A stretch of 64,000 nucleotides of DNA, from NCBI GenBank assembly GCA_964559835.1, contig CAZLJE010000005.1, forward strand, positions 1-64,000, read 5' to 3'. Positions 34,796 through 43,608 of this stretch are shown here, piece by piece. Positions within the stretch are counted from its first letter, which is position 1; the number at the start of each line of letters is the position of its first letter. Both the position numbers and the translations under genes were made by a program. The DNA is from DAISJI01 sp964559835 (GTDB lineage Bacteria; Acidobacteriota; Terriglobia; Terriglobales; Acidobacteriaceae). The notes beneath the pieces are model-generated. The model was not told the DNA's origin. It made no database searches and was given only the letters and a program-made list of their open reading frames with translations.

Positions 34796-35767
34796 CTACG
34801 TCTGAATCGCGCGGCTACTCCGGGCCAGACGACTTGCAGTGTTATCCCATTGCGATCTGAAACTGTCGGGCAAGGCATTCGCCGCGCGAAGGTTGTCGCG
34901 AAGGTGCTCGCGGCTGCTCATGCCAACGATCGCCACAGAAACTCCTGGGACACTCAGAACAGCGTTTAACGCCACCTGAACCGGATCGGCGGGATCGATG
35001 GATCTTTCGTGAGATTCGGTTCCTTTCGAGACGAGTGCACCGGATGCGAGCGGCTCACGTGCAATGATCGCGACCCCGCGCGTGAACGCCCGGGGGATAA
35101 CGGAACTAGCGGCGGAATTATGGACGACGTTCAGTTCCAGTTGTATGGCATCAATTCCGGGCAACGACAGACAAAGAGCTGCATCTTCGGTGGTCCGGCA
35201 AGAAATACCCCACCACCGGATCTTTCCTGTTTGCTTGGCTGCGTGCACGGCTTTTAGAAAGTCCGGTCGCTGAATAACCGACGTTGGGGGATTGTGGAGC
35301 TGAAACAGATCGATGTAGTCGGTGGACAGCCGATTGAGACTGCCTTCAATGGCGTTCGCGAGATACTCGGGGGAGAAATCCTGCAGCATTTGGCCTGCGG
35401 TGACCTGTTCCACGGATCGTTTGACGGAAGGGATCATCCGTACGAGCGCGCTCACCACCGGACGAACATACGGCTTCAACGCGGCTAATATTCCACCAGA
35501 CGCGGTCAGGCGATACCCTGCCTTGGTGGCGACAATCACATCTTTGCGCCGCCTCCCTAGTGCCAGGCCCAGTATGCGTTCACTCCGCCCCTGGCCGTAG
35601 AAGTCGGCAGTATCGAAGAAGTTTATTCCTGTGTCTAAGGCTTCCCGTAACGTGACCAGGACTTCACCTTTACTCTTTCGCTCGACGGATGTCCCAGCTA
35701 ACCGCGAGCAACCGAATCCAAGTTCGGAAACCTTGACCCCCGTGTTTCCAAAGCGGCGATAGTTCAT
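34796..35767 (-). CDS. Aldo/keto reductase
   Basis: A 323-aa AKR with the full catalytic tetrad Asp52 and Tyr57 (FFDTADFYGQG), Lys81 (ATKAG) and His157 (FQLHNPP). The NADPH-binding C-terminal part shows SVAIVGMSSREHL. The ATG overlaps the stop of the acyl-AMP ligase by 4 bp (ATGA), so the two are translationally coupled. It may reduce a carrier-released aldehyde or a keto intermediate of the pathway. Sequence alone does not give the substrate. Confidence 0.87.
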   Translation of the reverse strand: MNYRRFGNTGVKVSELGFGCSRLAGTSVERKSKGEVLVTLREALDTGINFFDTADFYGQGRSERILGLALGRRRKDVIVATKAGYRLTASGGILAALKPYVRPVVSALVRMIPSVKRSVEQVTAGQMLQDFSPEYLANAIEGSLNRLSTDYIDLFQLHNPPTSVIQRPDFLKAVHAAKQTGKIRWWGISCRTTEDAALCLSLPGIDAIQLELNVVHNSAASSVIPRAFTRGVAIIAREPLASGALVSKGTESHERSIDPADPVQVALNAVLSVPGVSVAIVGMSSREHLRDNLRAANALPDSFRSQWDNTASRLARSSRAIQT

Positions 35768-37269
35768 AACGCTGAGTTCTCAACGGCCGCAGATCGTGCC
35801 GCTGTTGCGGCACGCAAACCCGCCTTCAAGATCTTGCCTGCGCTGTTCTTGGGGAGTGACGCAACTATGGCTATATGCTTGGGCCGGAGGTGAGGGGGAA
35901 AGCGGCGCTTACAGAAACTGCTGAGTTCATCCTGCAATGCGGCACCTTGTCCACTTGCCGGCACTACGAACGCTTTCACCGCTTCGCCCAGTATTTCGTC
36001 GGGTTCGCCGATGACGGCGGCTTCGCGCACCGCGGGAAACTCAAGCAGTCGCTGTTCGATGTCGCGACAACTGACGCGATTTCCACCACATTTGAGGAAG
36101 TCCTTGGCCCGGTCAATGAGATAGATGAATCCTTCGTCGTCGGTCCTGGCCAGGTCACCGGTATTTAGCCACCCGCCCCGAAATGTGGCGGCGGTATCCA
36201 CCGGATCGTTCCAGTAACCAGCCGTGATGTTGGCGCCCCGAGCGACGATCTCTCCAACCTCGCCGGGAGCGCAAAGGTTGCCGGCCTCGTCTCTAATTTC
36301 GAGTTTGACACCTGGTATTGCCTTGCCGATGCTGCCGATTTTTCTGGTGAGCAGCTGTGGAGGAAGGTAGGCCAAACGCGCAGTCGCCTCAGTCTGCCCG
36401 TACATGACATAGACGTCCACTCCGGGCAATGCCTCCACGAGCTCACGGATGAATACCGGGGCCAGCGCGCCGCCCGCCTGTTGACAACAACGCAACGAAG
36501 GCAGGGGAGTTCGCTTCAGCGCCGATTGCCGCAGCAAGATCTGATAGTGGCTGGGTACGCCGGCGAAGCCTGTACACGAAGTTTCCTGCATCCGCTCCAG
36601 GATCCGGTTGGGGAAAAGGAAATTGGGTTCCAGCACCAGGCTTCCGCCCACGCGCAGATGCGTGTGCAGAAGTGATGTCCCAAAGCAGTAGTTAAAGGGT
36701 AGAACGGCCATCACGCGGTCGGTGGACGTGAGCCGTAAGTACTCGATGATGGATTCGGTATTCGCAATGATATTGGAGTGTGTCACCATCACTCCGCGCG
36801 GTGTTCCCGTCGAACCGGACGTAAACATCAGTGCGGCCAGGTTGTTCTCTCCATCGATCGCCGCCTGCCTCCCGCAGGGGCGTGGTAAGCGAGGAAGATC
36901 GTTTTCCGTGAACACCGGCAGCATTGGAAACGCGGCATGGAATCCAGCCGCGCAACTGGCCTTCACGAAGGCGAGAGCAGGCTTCGCCGCGCTCACGATG
37001 TCCTGCAATTCCGGTCCGGAAATCGAATGCGGCAAGGGTACGCATACGTAACCTGCGCGGATGGTAGCCAGATACGCGACGACCCAGAAGAAAGAGTTCT
37101 CGGCGATCAGAAGAACGCGGTCCTGCGCGTGTACGCGCTCGGCAATCAAGGCTGAGCTGACACGCTCGACGGCGTCGCGCAGCTCCCGGTGAGTGTATTG
37201 GCGATCCGGCGCCAACAACGCGGCGCGGTCAGGAGCGGAGGCCGCGAGCAAGTACTCGGCGGCGTTCAC
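35764..37269 (-). CDS. Acyl-AMP ligase (class I adenylate-forming, exosortase-locus type)
   Basis: A 501-aa adenylate-forming enzyme. It shows MFTSGSTGTPRG, YGQTEATAR, LNTGDLAR and DRAKDFLKCGGNRVSCRDIE, and ends with NSAGKILK, which holds the catalytic lysine. In place of the FD amino-acid motif it has LPFNYCFGTSLLHTHL, so it should activate a carboxylic acid without an alpha-amino anchor. Ligases of this kind recur in exosortase loci (the TIGR03098-type family, from memory). It overlaps the NadE-like stop by 4 bp (GTGA) and precedes the aldo/keto reductase. Loading of one of the two ACPs is the likely role. Confidence 0.87.
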   Translation of the reverse strand: MNAAEYLLAASAPDRAALLAPDRQYTHRELRDAVERVSSALIAERVHAQDRVLLIAENSFFWVVAYLATIRAGYVCVPLPHSISGPELQDIVSAAKPALAFVKASCAAGFHAAFPMLPVFTENDLPRLPRPCGRQAAIDGENNLAALMFTSGSTGTPRGVMVTHSNIIANTESIIEYLRLTSTDRVMAVLPFNYCFGTSLLHTHLRVGGSLVLEPNFLFPNRILERMQETSCTGFAGVPSHYQILLRQSALKRTPLPSLRCCQQAGGALAPVFIRELVEALPGVDVYVMYGQTEATARLAYLPPQLLTRKIGSIGKAIPGVKLEIRDEAGNLCAPGEVGEIVARGANITAGYWNDPVDTAATFRGGWLNTGDLARTDDEGFIYLIDRAKDFLKCGGNRVSCRDIEQRLLEFPAVREAAVIGEPDEILGEAVKAFVVPASGQGAALQDELSSFCKRRFPPHLRPKHIAIVASLPKNSAGKILKAGLRAATAARSAAVENSAL

Positions 37270-38300
37270 GCAAAATGCTCCTGCTGCTCGAAGCGCTCGG
37301 GTGAATGAGGAACGGTTGTTGTCGGGGAAGCGACCGCAATCGAGTTCATGTGCAAATAGCGAGCTATCTTGCGCTTAGAGTCGATCGAAGCGTAGACAGA
37401 CTGGATCTGATCCACACCCATGCGCAGGAGGGCGGCAACACTGGCCGGCGGAATCGCGTGGTCGTGCGCATACAAGCACAAATCAAGATCGGCAAGCGGC
37501 AACGAGAAATAGAACTCCTGTTGCGACTGCTGAAGCGGGTAGGTGTCTGTGGTAGGGGGACGTTTGCGGATTTCTTCCGGAATATCAAGCCACTCCGCAA
37601 GCTTGTACACTTGCGATTTATATAGGTGAGCGATTGGCTTGAGGTCGGCGCTGCCGTCGCCATTCTTGACGAAGAAACCCAGATCATCTTCCAGCAGATT
37701 CGCCGTTCCCGCGACCGCGTACTGGTGGTAGTCGGCGTAGTAATACTCGATCATTTTGCGGGTACGCTGTTTAAAGTTGGTTGCAGCCACAATGCGCAGG
37801 TAGGCATCAGCGGAGAGCCGGACCTTCATTCTTGGTCCATTCTCGTTTTCTGCTACGACGTAGAATATTGCGTACGCGCGTCCCTCGCTGGCGTCCGGCA
37901 GCACGATCTTGCATTTCCATCCTTCGCCATACTTGGGGATCACGGTCCGCACGGCATCATCACGGCGGCGATAGCAACCCGCAGCAGCGATCACGTCGGT
38001 GATGTCCTCGGTGACGGCGCGGATCCCAAAGCACTCCGCCACAAGCTGGCCCAACCGCAAGCTGTCGGCGGAAGAATCGGCTTCCGGGGTAAACAGCGCG
38101 AGGACGCGATCCTCGCCGACGGCTCGTGCAGACAGGGCGGCCACTACGGCACTATCGACTCCTCCCGACACGCCTACCACGATGCCTTTGCGTCGGAGAA
38201 GACGAAAAACAACTTCCCGGATTCCGGCCTGAATGCGCGCTGCCTCTGCAGCAGGATCGATTTCCAAAACATCACGGGACAGGGGAACAGAGAGACCCAT
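37266..38300 (-). CDS. NAD synthetase-like ATP-pyrophosphatase (NadE paralog)
   Basis: A 344-aa NadE-type protein with no glutaminase domain. The PP-loop SGGVDS is at 45-50; later blocks are IVAATNFKQRTRK, AGTANLLEDDLGFFVKNGDGSADLKPIAHLYKSQ (split across 217-250) and PPTTDTYPLQQSQ. True NadE adenylates nicotinic acid adenine dinucleotide and amidates it with ammonia. Here the gene lies between an ACP and an acyl-AMP ligase, one gene from a glutamine-dependent AsnB. A role in amidating a pathway carboxylate, with ammonia from AsnB, is therefore proposed. A second, housekeeping nadE elsewhere in the genome would support this. Housekeeping NAD synthesis remains possible. Confidence 0.8.
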   Translation of the reverse strand: MGLSVPLSRDVLEIDPAAEAARIQAGIREVVFRLLRRKGIVVGVSGGVDSAVVAALSARAVGEDRVLALFTPEADSSADSLRLGQLVAECFGIRAVTEDITDVIAAAGCYRRRDDAVRTVIPKYGEGWKCKIVLPDASEGRAYAIFYVVAENENGPRMKVRLSADAYLRIVAATNFKQRTRKMIEYYYADYHQYAVAGTANLLEDDLGFFVKNGDGSADLKPIAHLYKSQVYKLAEWLDIPEEIRKRPPTTDTYPLQQSQQEFYFSLPLADLDLCLYAHDHAIPPASVAALLRMGVDQIQSVYASIDSKRKIARYLHMNSIAVASPTTTVPHSPERFEQQEHFA

Positions 38301-38344
38301 ACCATCACCCTTACTCGAAAATCCTGGGTAGACTAACGTTGCGA

Positions 38345-38794
38345 TCAGGTGCGCCTAGTTGGCTGATATGCCGCCCGGTGAGTTAACACGGCATCGAGGC
38401 TGGTGCACTGTTTCCGTGGGCGCACGAGAACCGTCTGAAGAAATACGGACGGCACGTGTGTGACGTTGGTGGACCTGTGTACGCCGGTAAGCGCGGCTGC
38501 CACGATCACGGCCGCCATCATCACGCGTTTGTAGCGGGCGCCCTTGTCATTGTCGGCAAGCTTTGCGCGAACGAGGTTGGCGATGTTCCGAATGCAGTCG
38601 AGATTTTCCGGAACTATCTCACGGTCATCGAGTTCAATGTGGTAGCGCTGCTCGACGAAGTTGATGAGCTGCAAAATGCCGATGGAATCAATGATGCCGT
38701 GCTCCAGGAACGAGTCCGTATCCAGGATTCGCCGGTCATCGAAAACAAAGTTGTCCGTAATGAAACTATGGAGTTCCTGTTCAATGGTTGCCAT
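38345..38794 (-). CDS. Acyl carrier protein with C-terminal extension
   Basis: A 149-aa protein. ATG 38794 is preferred over GTG 38806 because AAGGTGAG lies at the proper distance. Residues 1-82 are a carrier domain with Ser37 in HGIIDSIGILQLI as the phosphopantetheine site. The remaining 65 or so residues have no carrier homology and contain a hydrophobic run (MMAAVIVAAALTGV) followed by a basic, low-complexity tail. This may be a membrane-proximal anchor, or read-through past an ancestral stop after a frameshift. It lies directly downstream of AsnB and upstream of the NadE-like gene. Confidence 0.83.
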   Translation of the reverse strand: MATIEQELHSFITDNFVFDDRRILDTDSFLEHGIIDSIGILQLINFVEQRYHIELDDREIVPENLDCIRNIANLVRAKLADNDKGARYKRVMMAAVIVAAALTGVHRSTNVTHVPSVFLQTVLVRPRKQCTSLDAVLTHRAAYQPTRRT

Positions 38795-38802
38795 GGCAAT
38801 AC

Positions 38803-40752
38803 TCACCTTGTTTGCGTCACGAGCGACGTGCTGACGACCGAGAATTCGTGTAAGAACTGGTGTACGAAGAGCTGTGTAGATAAGATTCCGACCAGTGCCA
38901 TGTCGTCTCTTGGGCCGACGCCGTACTGTCCGGCGAATTTGTTGGCAAGCCGCGTGACCGCAGTCGGGTTGAAGATGCCGTTTGCGCGGATGCTGGCGGG
39001 TTCGAGTAGCTCACGAACGTAATCGTGGCCAGCGGAAAAGAACGTCGGGCCGTCAGGCGCCCGGAAAGGTTGCTTGGGCCGTTTCGCGACCCGCGAGGGA
39101 ATCAGATCTCCGCAAGCTTGTTTCAGCAGATACTTTTCACAGAGCACCTTCATTTTGAGTTGCGGCGGGAGCTTAGCCGCGAAATCCACCACCCGAATGT
39201 CGAGAAACGGGTGGCGCGCCTCGACCGAATGCGCCATGGCGACGCGGTCGCCCTGCGACGACAGAATGTAGCCGGGCAGCAACTGTGTGCTTTCCAGGAA
39301 CTGCGCCCGCGAGAAGTGGTCCCACCCGAAGTACTCGGCCGGCAATGTTGCACGCAGTTCGTCGTATACGTCGTGAGTGCGAAGGGTGTTCAGGACGTCC
39401 TGGGAAAAGAATGTCTTCAGCATGGCCGTCAGATGCCAGCGCGGCTCGTGTGAAAAGAAGAGCTCCGAAGTATCGGTGCCTTCTATGCTGAAGAAGCGCT
39501 GCAGGTATGCGTCCGGCTGCCTCTGAAGGTCGGGCATGTACGGGTACAGTCGACGCAGTAGCCGAGCGCGGCTCCGCGAAGTAGGCTGGGCCTTCCAGAA
39601 CTGCCGAATCTTCGTTTCCTTGAAGATGTCATACCCGCCGAGAATCTCATCGGCGCCCTCGCCCGTCACCACCACCTTGTACCCGCTGTCGCTCACCAGC
39701 TTCGAGAGCATGTAGAGCGGCGCGGGCGCCGTGCGCAGAACCGGCCTTTCCGCATGCCAGATGACCTCGGGAAAAACTGTCGCGATGTCCATCGATGAGC
39801 AGCAGAGTTCGTCATGGTCCGTGCCGAGAAATGCAACCGCGTCGCGCTGGTAAGACCATTCGTCGAACTCCGACTCCTCGAAGCGAACAGAGAACGATTT
39901 CAGTTCATGGCCGGCCGCTTGTTGCGCGAGGGCAGTCACGACGCTGGAATCGAGGCCGCCGCTGAGGTATGCGGCCACAGGAACATCCGAGCGGAGCCGC
40001 AGACGCGTAGATTCCTGCAACAAGTGTCGGAGTTCATGTGCGCGGTCGCCTTCGGACTCGATCGCCGCAGGATCAGGGGAGAATTGGAACCGCCAGTATT
40101 GCGATACTTGGACGCCGTTGCGGGATGCGGAGAGGTTGTGTGCAGGCGGCAGCTCGCATATGTCCTTCAGGATCGTGCGCGGCGGAAGCGTCGTCCAGAA
40201 AGTAAAGATCTGGTCCAATGCAATCAGGTCGAGTTGCCGCTCCACGCCGGGATAGCAACAGAGGCTCTTCAGCTCGGAAGCGAATACGAACGTGTCGTCC
40301 GTCATCGTGTAGTACAACGGCCGAATGCCGAAACGATCACGGCTTGCGAACAGCTTGCGCCGCGGCCGGTCCCAAATAACAAATGCCCACTCACCGTTCA
40401 AGTAGTTCACGCACGCTTCACCATATTCTGCGTACAGGTGAAGAATGACTTCGGTATCGGACTGGGTGACGAATTTGTGCCCGGACTGGCGCAATGATTC
40501 GCGCAGTTCGCGGTAATTGAAGATCTCGCCGTTGAAAGTGATGGAGAGCGACAGGTCGGGGTAGTGCATGGGCTGGTGGCCGCCCGCCAGATCGATGATG
40601 CTTAAACGGGCGTGGCCCAGTGCGATCGGGCCTTCGCAGTAAATGCCCCAATCGTCGGGCCCGCGGTGCTTGAGCGCAGAAATCATCTGCTCCAGCGCGC
40701 CCGCGTCGGCGGGAGCGCCGTGAAACGTCATACATCCGGCAATGCCGCACAT
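38803..40752 (-). CDS. asnB: Asparagine synthase-like amidotransferase (first copy)
   Basis: A 649-aa class II glutamine amidotransferase. The N-terminal Ntn glutaminase begins MCGIAGCM, so Cys2 is the nucleophile after Met removal; RLSIIDLAGGHQPM and FNGEIFNYRELR are intact. The synthetase domain has AAYLSGGLDSSVV for ATP binding and VTGEGADEILGGYD. AsnB paralogs in exosortase and EPS loci amidate sugars or carrier-bound acids rather than make asparagine. The neighbours (ACP, NadE-like, ligase) suggest it supplies ammonia or directly amidates the pathway intermediate. A paralog in locus C (52552) differs clearly in sequence. Confidence 0.88.
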   Translation of the reverse strand: MCGIAGCMTFHGAPADAGALEQMISALKHRGPDDWGIYCEGPIALGHARLSIIDLAGGHQPMHYPDLSLSITFNGEIFNYRELRESLRQSGHKFVTQSDTEVILHLYAEYGEACVNYLNGEWAFVIWDRPRRKLFASRDRFGIRPLYYTMTDDTFVFASELKSLCCYPGVERQLDLIALDQIFTFWTTLPPRTILKDICELPPAHNLSASRNGVQVSQYWRFQFSPDPAAIESEGDRAHELRHLLQESTRLRLRSDVPVAAYLSGGLDSSVVTALAQQAAGHELKSFSVRFEESEFDEWSYQRDAVAFLGTDHDELCCSSMDIATVFPEVIWHAERPVLRTAPAPLYMLSKLVSDSGYKVVVTGEGADEILGGYDIFKETKIRQFWKAQPTSRSRARLLRRLYPYMPDLQRQPDAYLQRFFSIEGTDTSELFFSHEPRWHLTAMLKTFFSQDVLNTLRTHDVYDELRATLPAEYFGWDHFSRAQFLESTQLLPGYILSSQGDRVAMAHSVEARHPFLDIRVVDFAAKLPPQLKMKVLCEKYLLKQACGDLIPSRVAKRPKQPFRAPDGPTFFSAGHDYVRELLEPASIRANGIFNPTAVTRLANKFAGQYGVGPRDDMALVGILSTQLFVHQFLHEFSVVSTSLVTQTR

Positions 40753-40794
40753 AATTGCGAACTCTAGAAGCGCTGAGGGCCGTAGCGGCGCGAG

Positions 40795-41889
40795 CTACAG
40801 ATTAATGGGGCCGTCGCCGTCGCCACGGTTCATGTGAATGGTGTGCTTTAGCGTCGAATACGGTTCTAGTGCGCGAAACAGATCATGGGAGAGTACGAGG
40901 ACAAAATTGCTGGGTCCTTTTATAAAACCATGAGCGGCAAGCGCCTCACACCAGGCGGAACTCGCCTGATTACTCACGATGATGTCAACGCGCCGGCTTT
41001 GCAGAATGTCCGTGGCGCATTGAATGACATCGCGGGCATCTTCCGGACGGGAGAGGCAATCCACAATCGAGCCCACCCGCATGTTCCCGAAGTACTTGTG
41101 CCGTTCCATCTGGCTGTCGAGCATTACTACCCAGCCGATGGTTTCCGAAGCACGCGAGATCCGATAGCGCAGAAACTTCGGAGAGCCATACAGCTCGTTC
41201 AACGTCCCGCTTTCACGCACTGCAATCAGCGAATACGGACCGTTGGATCGCTCCCATACCGAATCTGCCCACTGGCCAAACCCATCAACGACTGCCGCCA
41301 GGGCGCTAGACCTGTTGGGCATCCTGAACTGCAACGTCCGAGTGCCCAACCACCCCAAGCCTGTGTAACGCAACGCGTCGAGTGCGAGGCGGTTGCAGGG
41401 CGTGGATCTGACATAAGCGATCTCCTGCAGAAAGCGCGATGGGTGAACGACTTTGAAGTAGAACGGCACCAGATCGATGTGCCACCCCATCGCCGCAAGC
41501 AGCCTGGTGAGGCGATCCTGCAAGCTGCCGATGCCCAGGCAGAACATCATTGAGTACTGCTGCAAGGCATGTCGCAACAAACGAATGGCTACCAGGTGGT
41601 AGTTGGAATTGACGACTGCTTCGGTTAGCGGCAATTGAAACGAGCCGATGTACTGCACCTGTCCACGGACCGAGAACCGCTGGTGCAATAACAGGTAACC
41701 GCCTCTCACCTGACCCCGGTCGAGGACAAGAAAACCTTCGTGGTAGTGGTTGTCCGTCCCGCGAGTCTTGCGAACTTCAGGCACGTGCTTTGCCGGAAAC
41801 CGGTACTGACGTTCTCCGCCTTCCCACAATCGAAGGTTAAACGCCGCGACTGCCGGCTCTAAGTCTTCCGTGTAGGGCTTGAGTTCCAT
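40795..41889 (-). CDS. GNAT-like acyltransferase of EPS/exosortase loci
   Basis: A 364-aa protein with two GNAT-like lobes. The first (1-150) has HEGFLVLDRGQVRGGYLLL, QVQYIGSFQLPLTEAVV and LGIGSLQDRLTRLL; the second ends with ASSAWCEALAAHGFIKGPSNFVLVLS. It has no membrane segment. It is the second gene of locus B, 18 bp after the Wza-like gene, and precedes AsnB. It is a good candidate for the enzyme that moves the carrier-bound group onto its acceptor, but the family assignment is by fold pattern only and no catalytic residue can be named. Confidence 0.65.
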   Translation of the reverse strand: MELKPYTEDLEPAVAAFNLRLWEGGERQYRFPAKHVPEVRKTRGTDNHYHEGFLVLDRGQVRGGYLLLHQRFSVRGQVQYIGSFQLPLTEAVVNSNYHLVAIRLLRHALQQYSMMFCLGIGSLQDRLTRLLAAMGWHIDLVPFYFKVVHPSRFLQEIAYVRSTPCNRLALDALRYTGLGWLGTRTLQFRMPNRSSALAAVVDGFGQWADSVWERSNGPYSLIAVRESGTLNELYGSPKFLRYRISRASETIGWVVMLDSQMERHKYFGNMRVGSIVDCLSRPEDARDVIQCATDILQSRRVDIIVSNQASSAWCEALAAHGFIKGPSNFVLVLSHDLFRALEPYSTLKHTIHMNRGDGDGPINL

Positions 41890-41906
41890 GTCGATTGCCC
41901 GTCGAC

Positions 41907-42884
41907 TTATCGGCGATAAATAACGACGCCGGTAGCAAGTTGCAGTGCGGTTTCAAAACCGCGGCGCGTAGCCGATTTCGTGGCACTGCTTGGAATAAAG
42001 AGGATGTCGTCTGCCTGGAGCGGCGTGTCTGGAGCTTTGGCCGCGAGAATTTTCTTCAATGGAATCGAGATCTCCTCACGCCGGCCATTGGTGTTTCGGA
42101 TCAGCTTTGCGGAGTCGAGAGAGGCAGTGGGGTTCACACCTTGGGCCATAGCCACGGCTTGAAGCACTGTCAGTTTCGAGTTTTCGAGCACGATCCCGGA
42201 CGGCAGTCTCACATCGCCGACCACGTAGACGATGCCGGCTCTCGACACAACAACAGTGTCGCCGGGATACACGGCAACACTGCCGCTGATTGTCGCCCCC
42301 GGCCCGTAAGATATGTTGACCGTTTCGGGTTGCGCGGGACGGTTTCGGTGAGTGATGCTGGCAACACTGCCGGCCTTTTGCGTCGTCCCGCCCGCCATGG
42401 AAATAGCGTCAAAAAGCGTGTGGTGGCCGAGAAGGGGATAGATTCCCGGCTTCTGCACCTCGCCCAGCACGGAAATACCTTGAGTGGCATACTCCTTCAC
42501 GAAAACCCAGACTTGCGGATTGTTGAAATACTCGCCTTCCGCAAAGCGTCTGGCAATGAGTTGCTGGGCTTGACCGACGGTAAGTCCGGCGATTTTTAGC
42601 GTGCCGACGAGCGGAAGCGAAATATCCCCGGTTTGGCTTACCCGGACCTCTTTATTGTCAAAATCCTGTGCGCCGTACACGCCGATCTGGAGCAGGTCCC
42701 CGGCGCCGATGACCATGTCCGCTTGCCGGCTCTGCGTTCCGGTTGCCGGATCATTTGGAATTGTGCCTGCCGCCGGTTGCACAGAGGTGTGACCCGCGGG
42801 TTCTGTAACTGGAGCCTGTTGCGCGTGCGCGAGTATGCAGGCGGCGAGCAGAACGGATAGCACAAATTTGTACAGGCACTTCAT
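41907..42884 (-). CDS. Polysaccharide export outer-membrane protein (Wza-like)
   Basis: A 325-aa secreted protein. ATG 42884 is preceded by GGAG and begins a clear signal peptide (about 20 residues, to AHAQQ). It has a poly_export domain (IGAGDLLQIGVYGAQDF, GDISLPLVGTLKIAGLT) and two SLBB domains (VLGEVQKPGIYPLLG, VVGDVRLPSGIVLENS). It heads locus B. Because locus C has Wzc, Wzx and Wzy but no Wza of its own in the window, this protein may be the exit channel for polymer C. Confidence 0.9.
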   Translation of the reverse strand: MKCLYKFVLSVLLAACILAHAQQAPVTEPAGHTSVQPAAGTIPNDPATGTQSRQADMVIGAGDLLQIGVYGAQDFDNKEVRVSQTGDISLPLVGTLKIAGLTVGQAQQLIARRFAEGEYFNNPQVWVFVKEYATQGISVLGEVQKPGIYPLLGHHTLFDAISMAGGTTQKAGSVASITHRNRPAQPETVNISYGPGATISGSVAVYPGDTVVVSRAGIVYVVGDVRLPSGIVLENSKLTVLQAVAMAQGVNPTASLDSAKLIRNTNGRREEISIPLKKILAAKAPDTPLQADDILFIPSSATKSATRRGFETALQLATGVVIYRR

Positions 42885-42965
42885 TGGAGTCTCCATGAAC
42901 GTGGTGGCATTTCGCATTTCGCCGCCGGCTGCGCATTCCTGCGGCGGCGTGGTGAGTTCATCTGA

Positions 42966-43313
42966 TTATTCCCACGGCCAAGCTGGCTTGGCTTGGGAAC
43001 CGAACTCGAACGGCCCAATGTCGTAACCGCTGCCTTGCGGTCTCTGAACGCCCTCCGCATCGCGTGGGGGAGCGCCGGACGGCGTCCCCGCATCGATGGC
43101 GGGGCTTCCCGCCAACAGATGGTAGTCGCCACGGCCGTAGCCGGGGTAGGCGATTAAAAAGACGCGTGTGCCTCCAGTCAATTTCCGCACGTGGATCCCG
43201 CCGTCGTCTATCACCTGCCATCGATGGCCAGGTTTCGGGGATGCCGCGCGGACGCGGTTCGTCGCGCAGAAATTCAAACTGCAAGCCATCCACTGAACTA
43301 ACCGCGTGCGCAT
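42966..43313 (-). pseudogene. C-terminal remnant of a beta-helix protein
   Basis: An open stretch of about 115 codons. Its last 60 residues (GDYHLLAGSPAIDAGT, GYDIGPFEFGS and the end PAWPWE) match the C-terminus of the protein encoded at 43609 (GDYHLRSGSPAIDAGT, GFDIGAYEYGS, GTWPW). The upstream part has no signal peptide and no repeats, so nearly the whole helix is lost. It probably arose from a duplicated unit related to the 43609 and 46027 genes. Confidence 0.68.
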
Positions 43314-43425
43314 ATAAGTCTCTTTTTGGCTCCTTCCTAGGGTGTTTACCGCTTCAGCTCTGCAGCTTTCTAGTACGCGTCACTGCGCCGAAGACCGTAG
43401 GTGTCATAGGTGTGTGTACCTATGT

Positions 43426-43608
43426 ACTGTCCCTTGGGTCAGTTTCGCCACGTCGACCGTCGGATTACGGTTGGTGCGGATAGTTGCTGAAGATACGGCC
43501 ACCACTGTGGCCTCAACACAAACCGCTAGGTAAGCACTAGCAAATGCGGACGCGTAGCCATACCTGCAAGCTTTGCGAAATGGGCGTGCTCCGACTCGGC
43601 AGGTGAGA
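43426..43608 (+). promoter_or_regulatory. Leader shared with the gene at 519
   Basis: Block 43426-43473 matches 347-394 (about 37 of 48), and sequence from 43581 onward matches that from 489. These blocks lie at similar distances from the starts of the two paralogous lipoprotein genes. This suggests a common promoter or 5' UTR element, duplicated along with the gene start. The first of the two blocks is not coding in either place. Confidence 0.5.
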
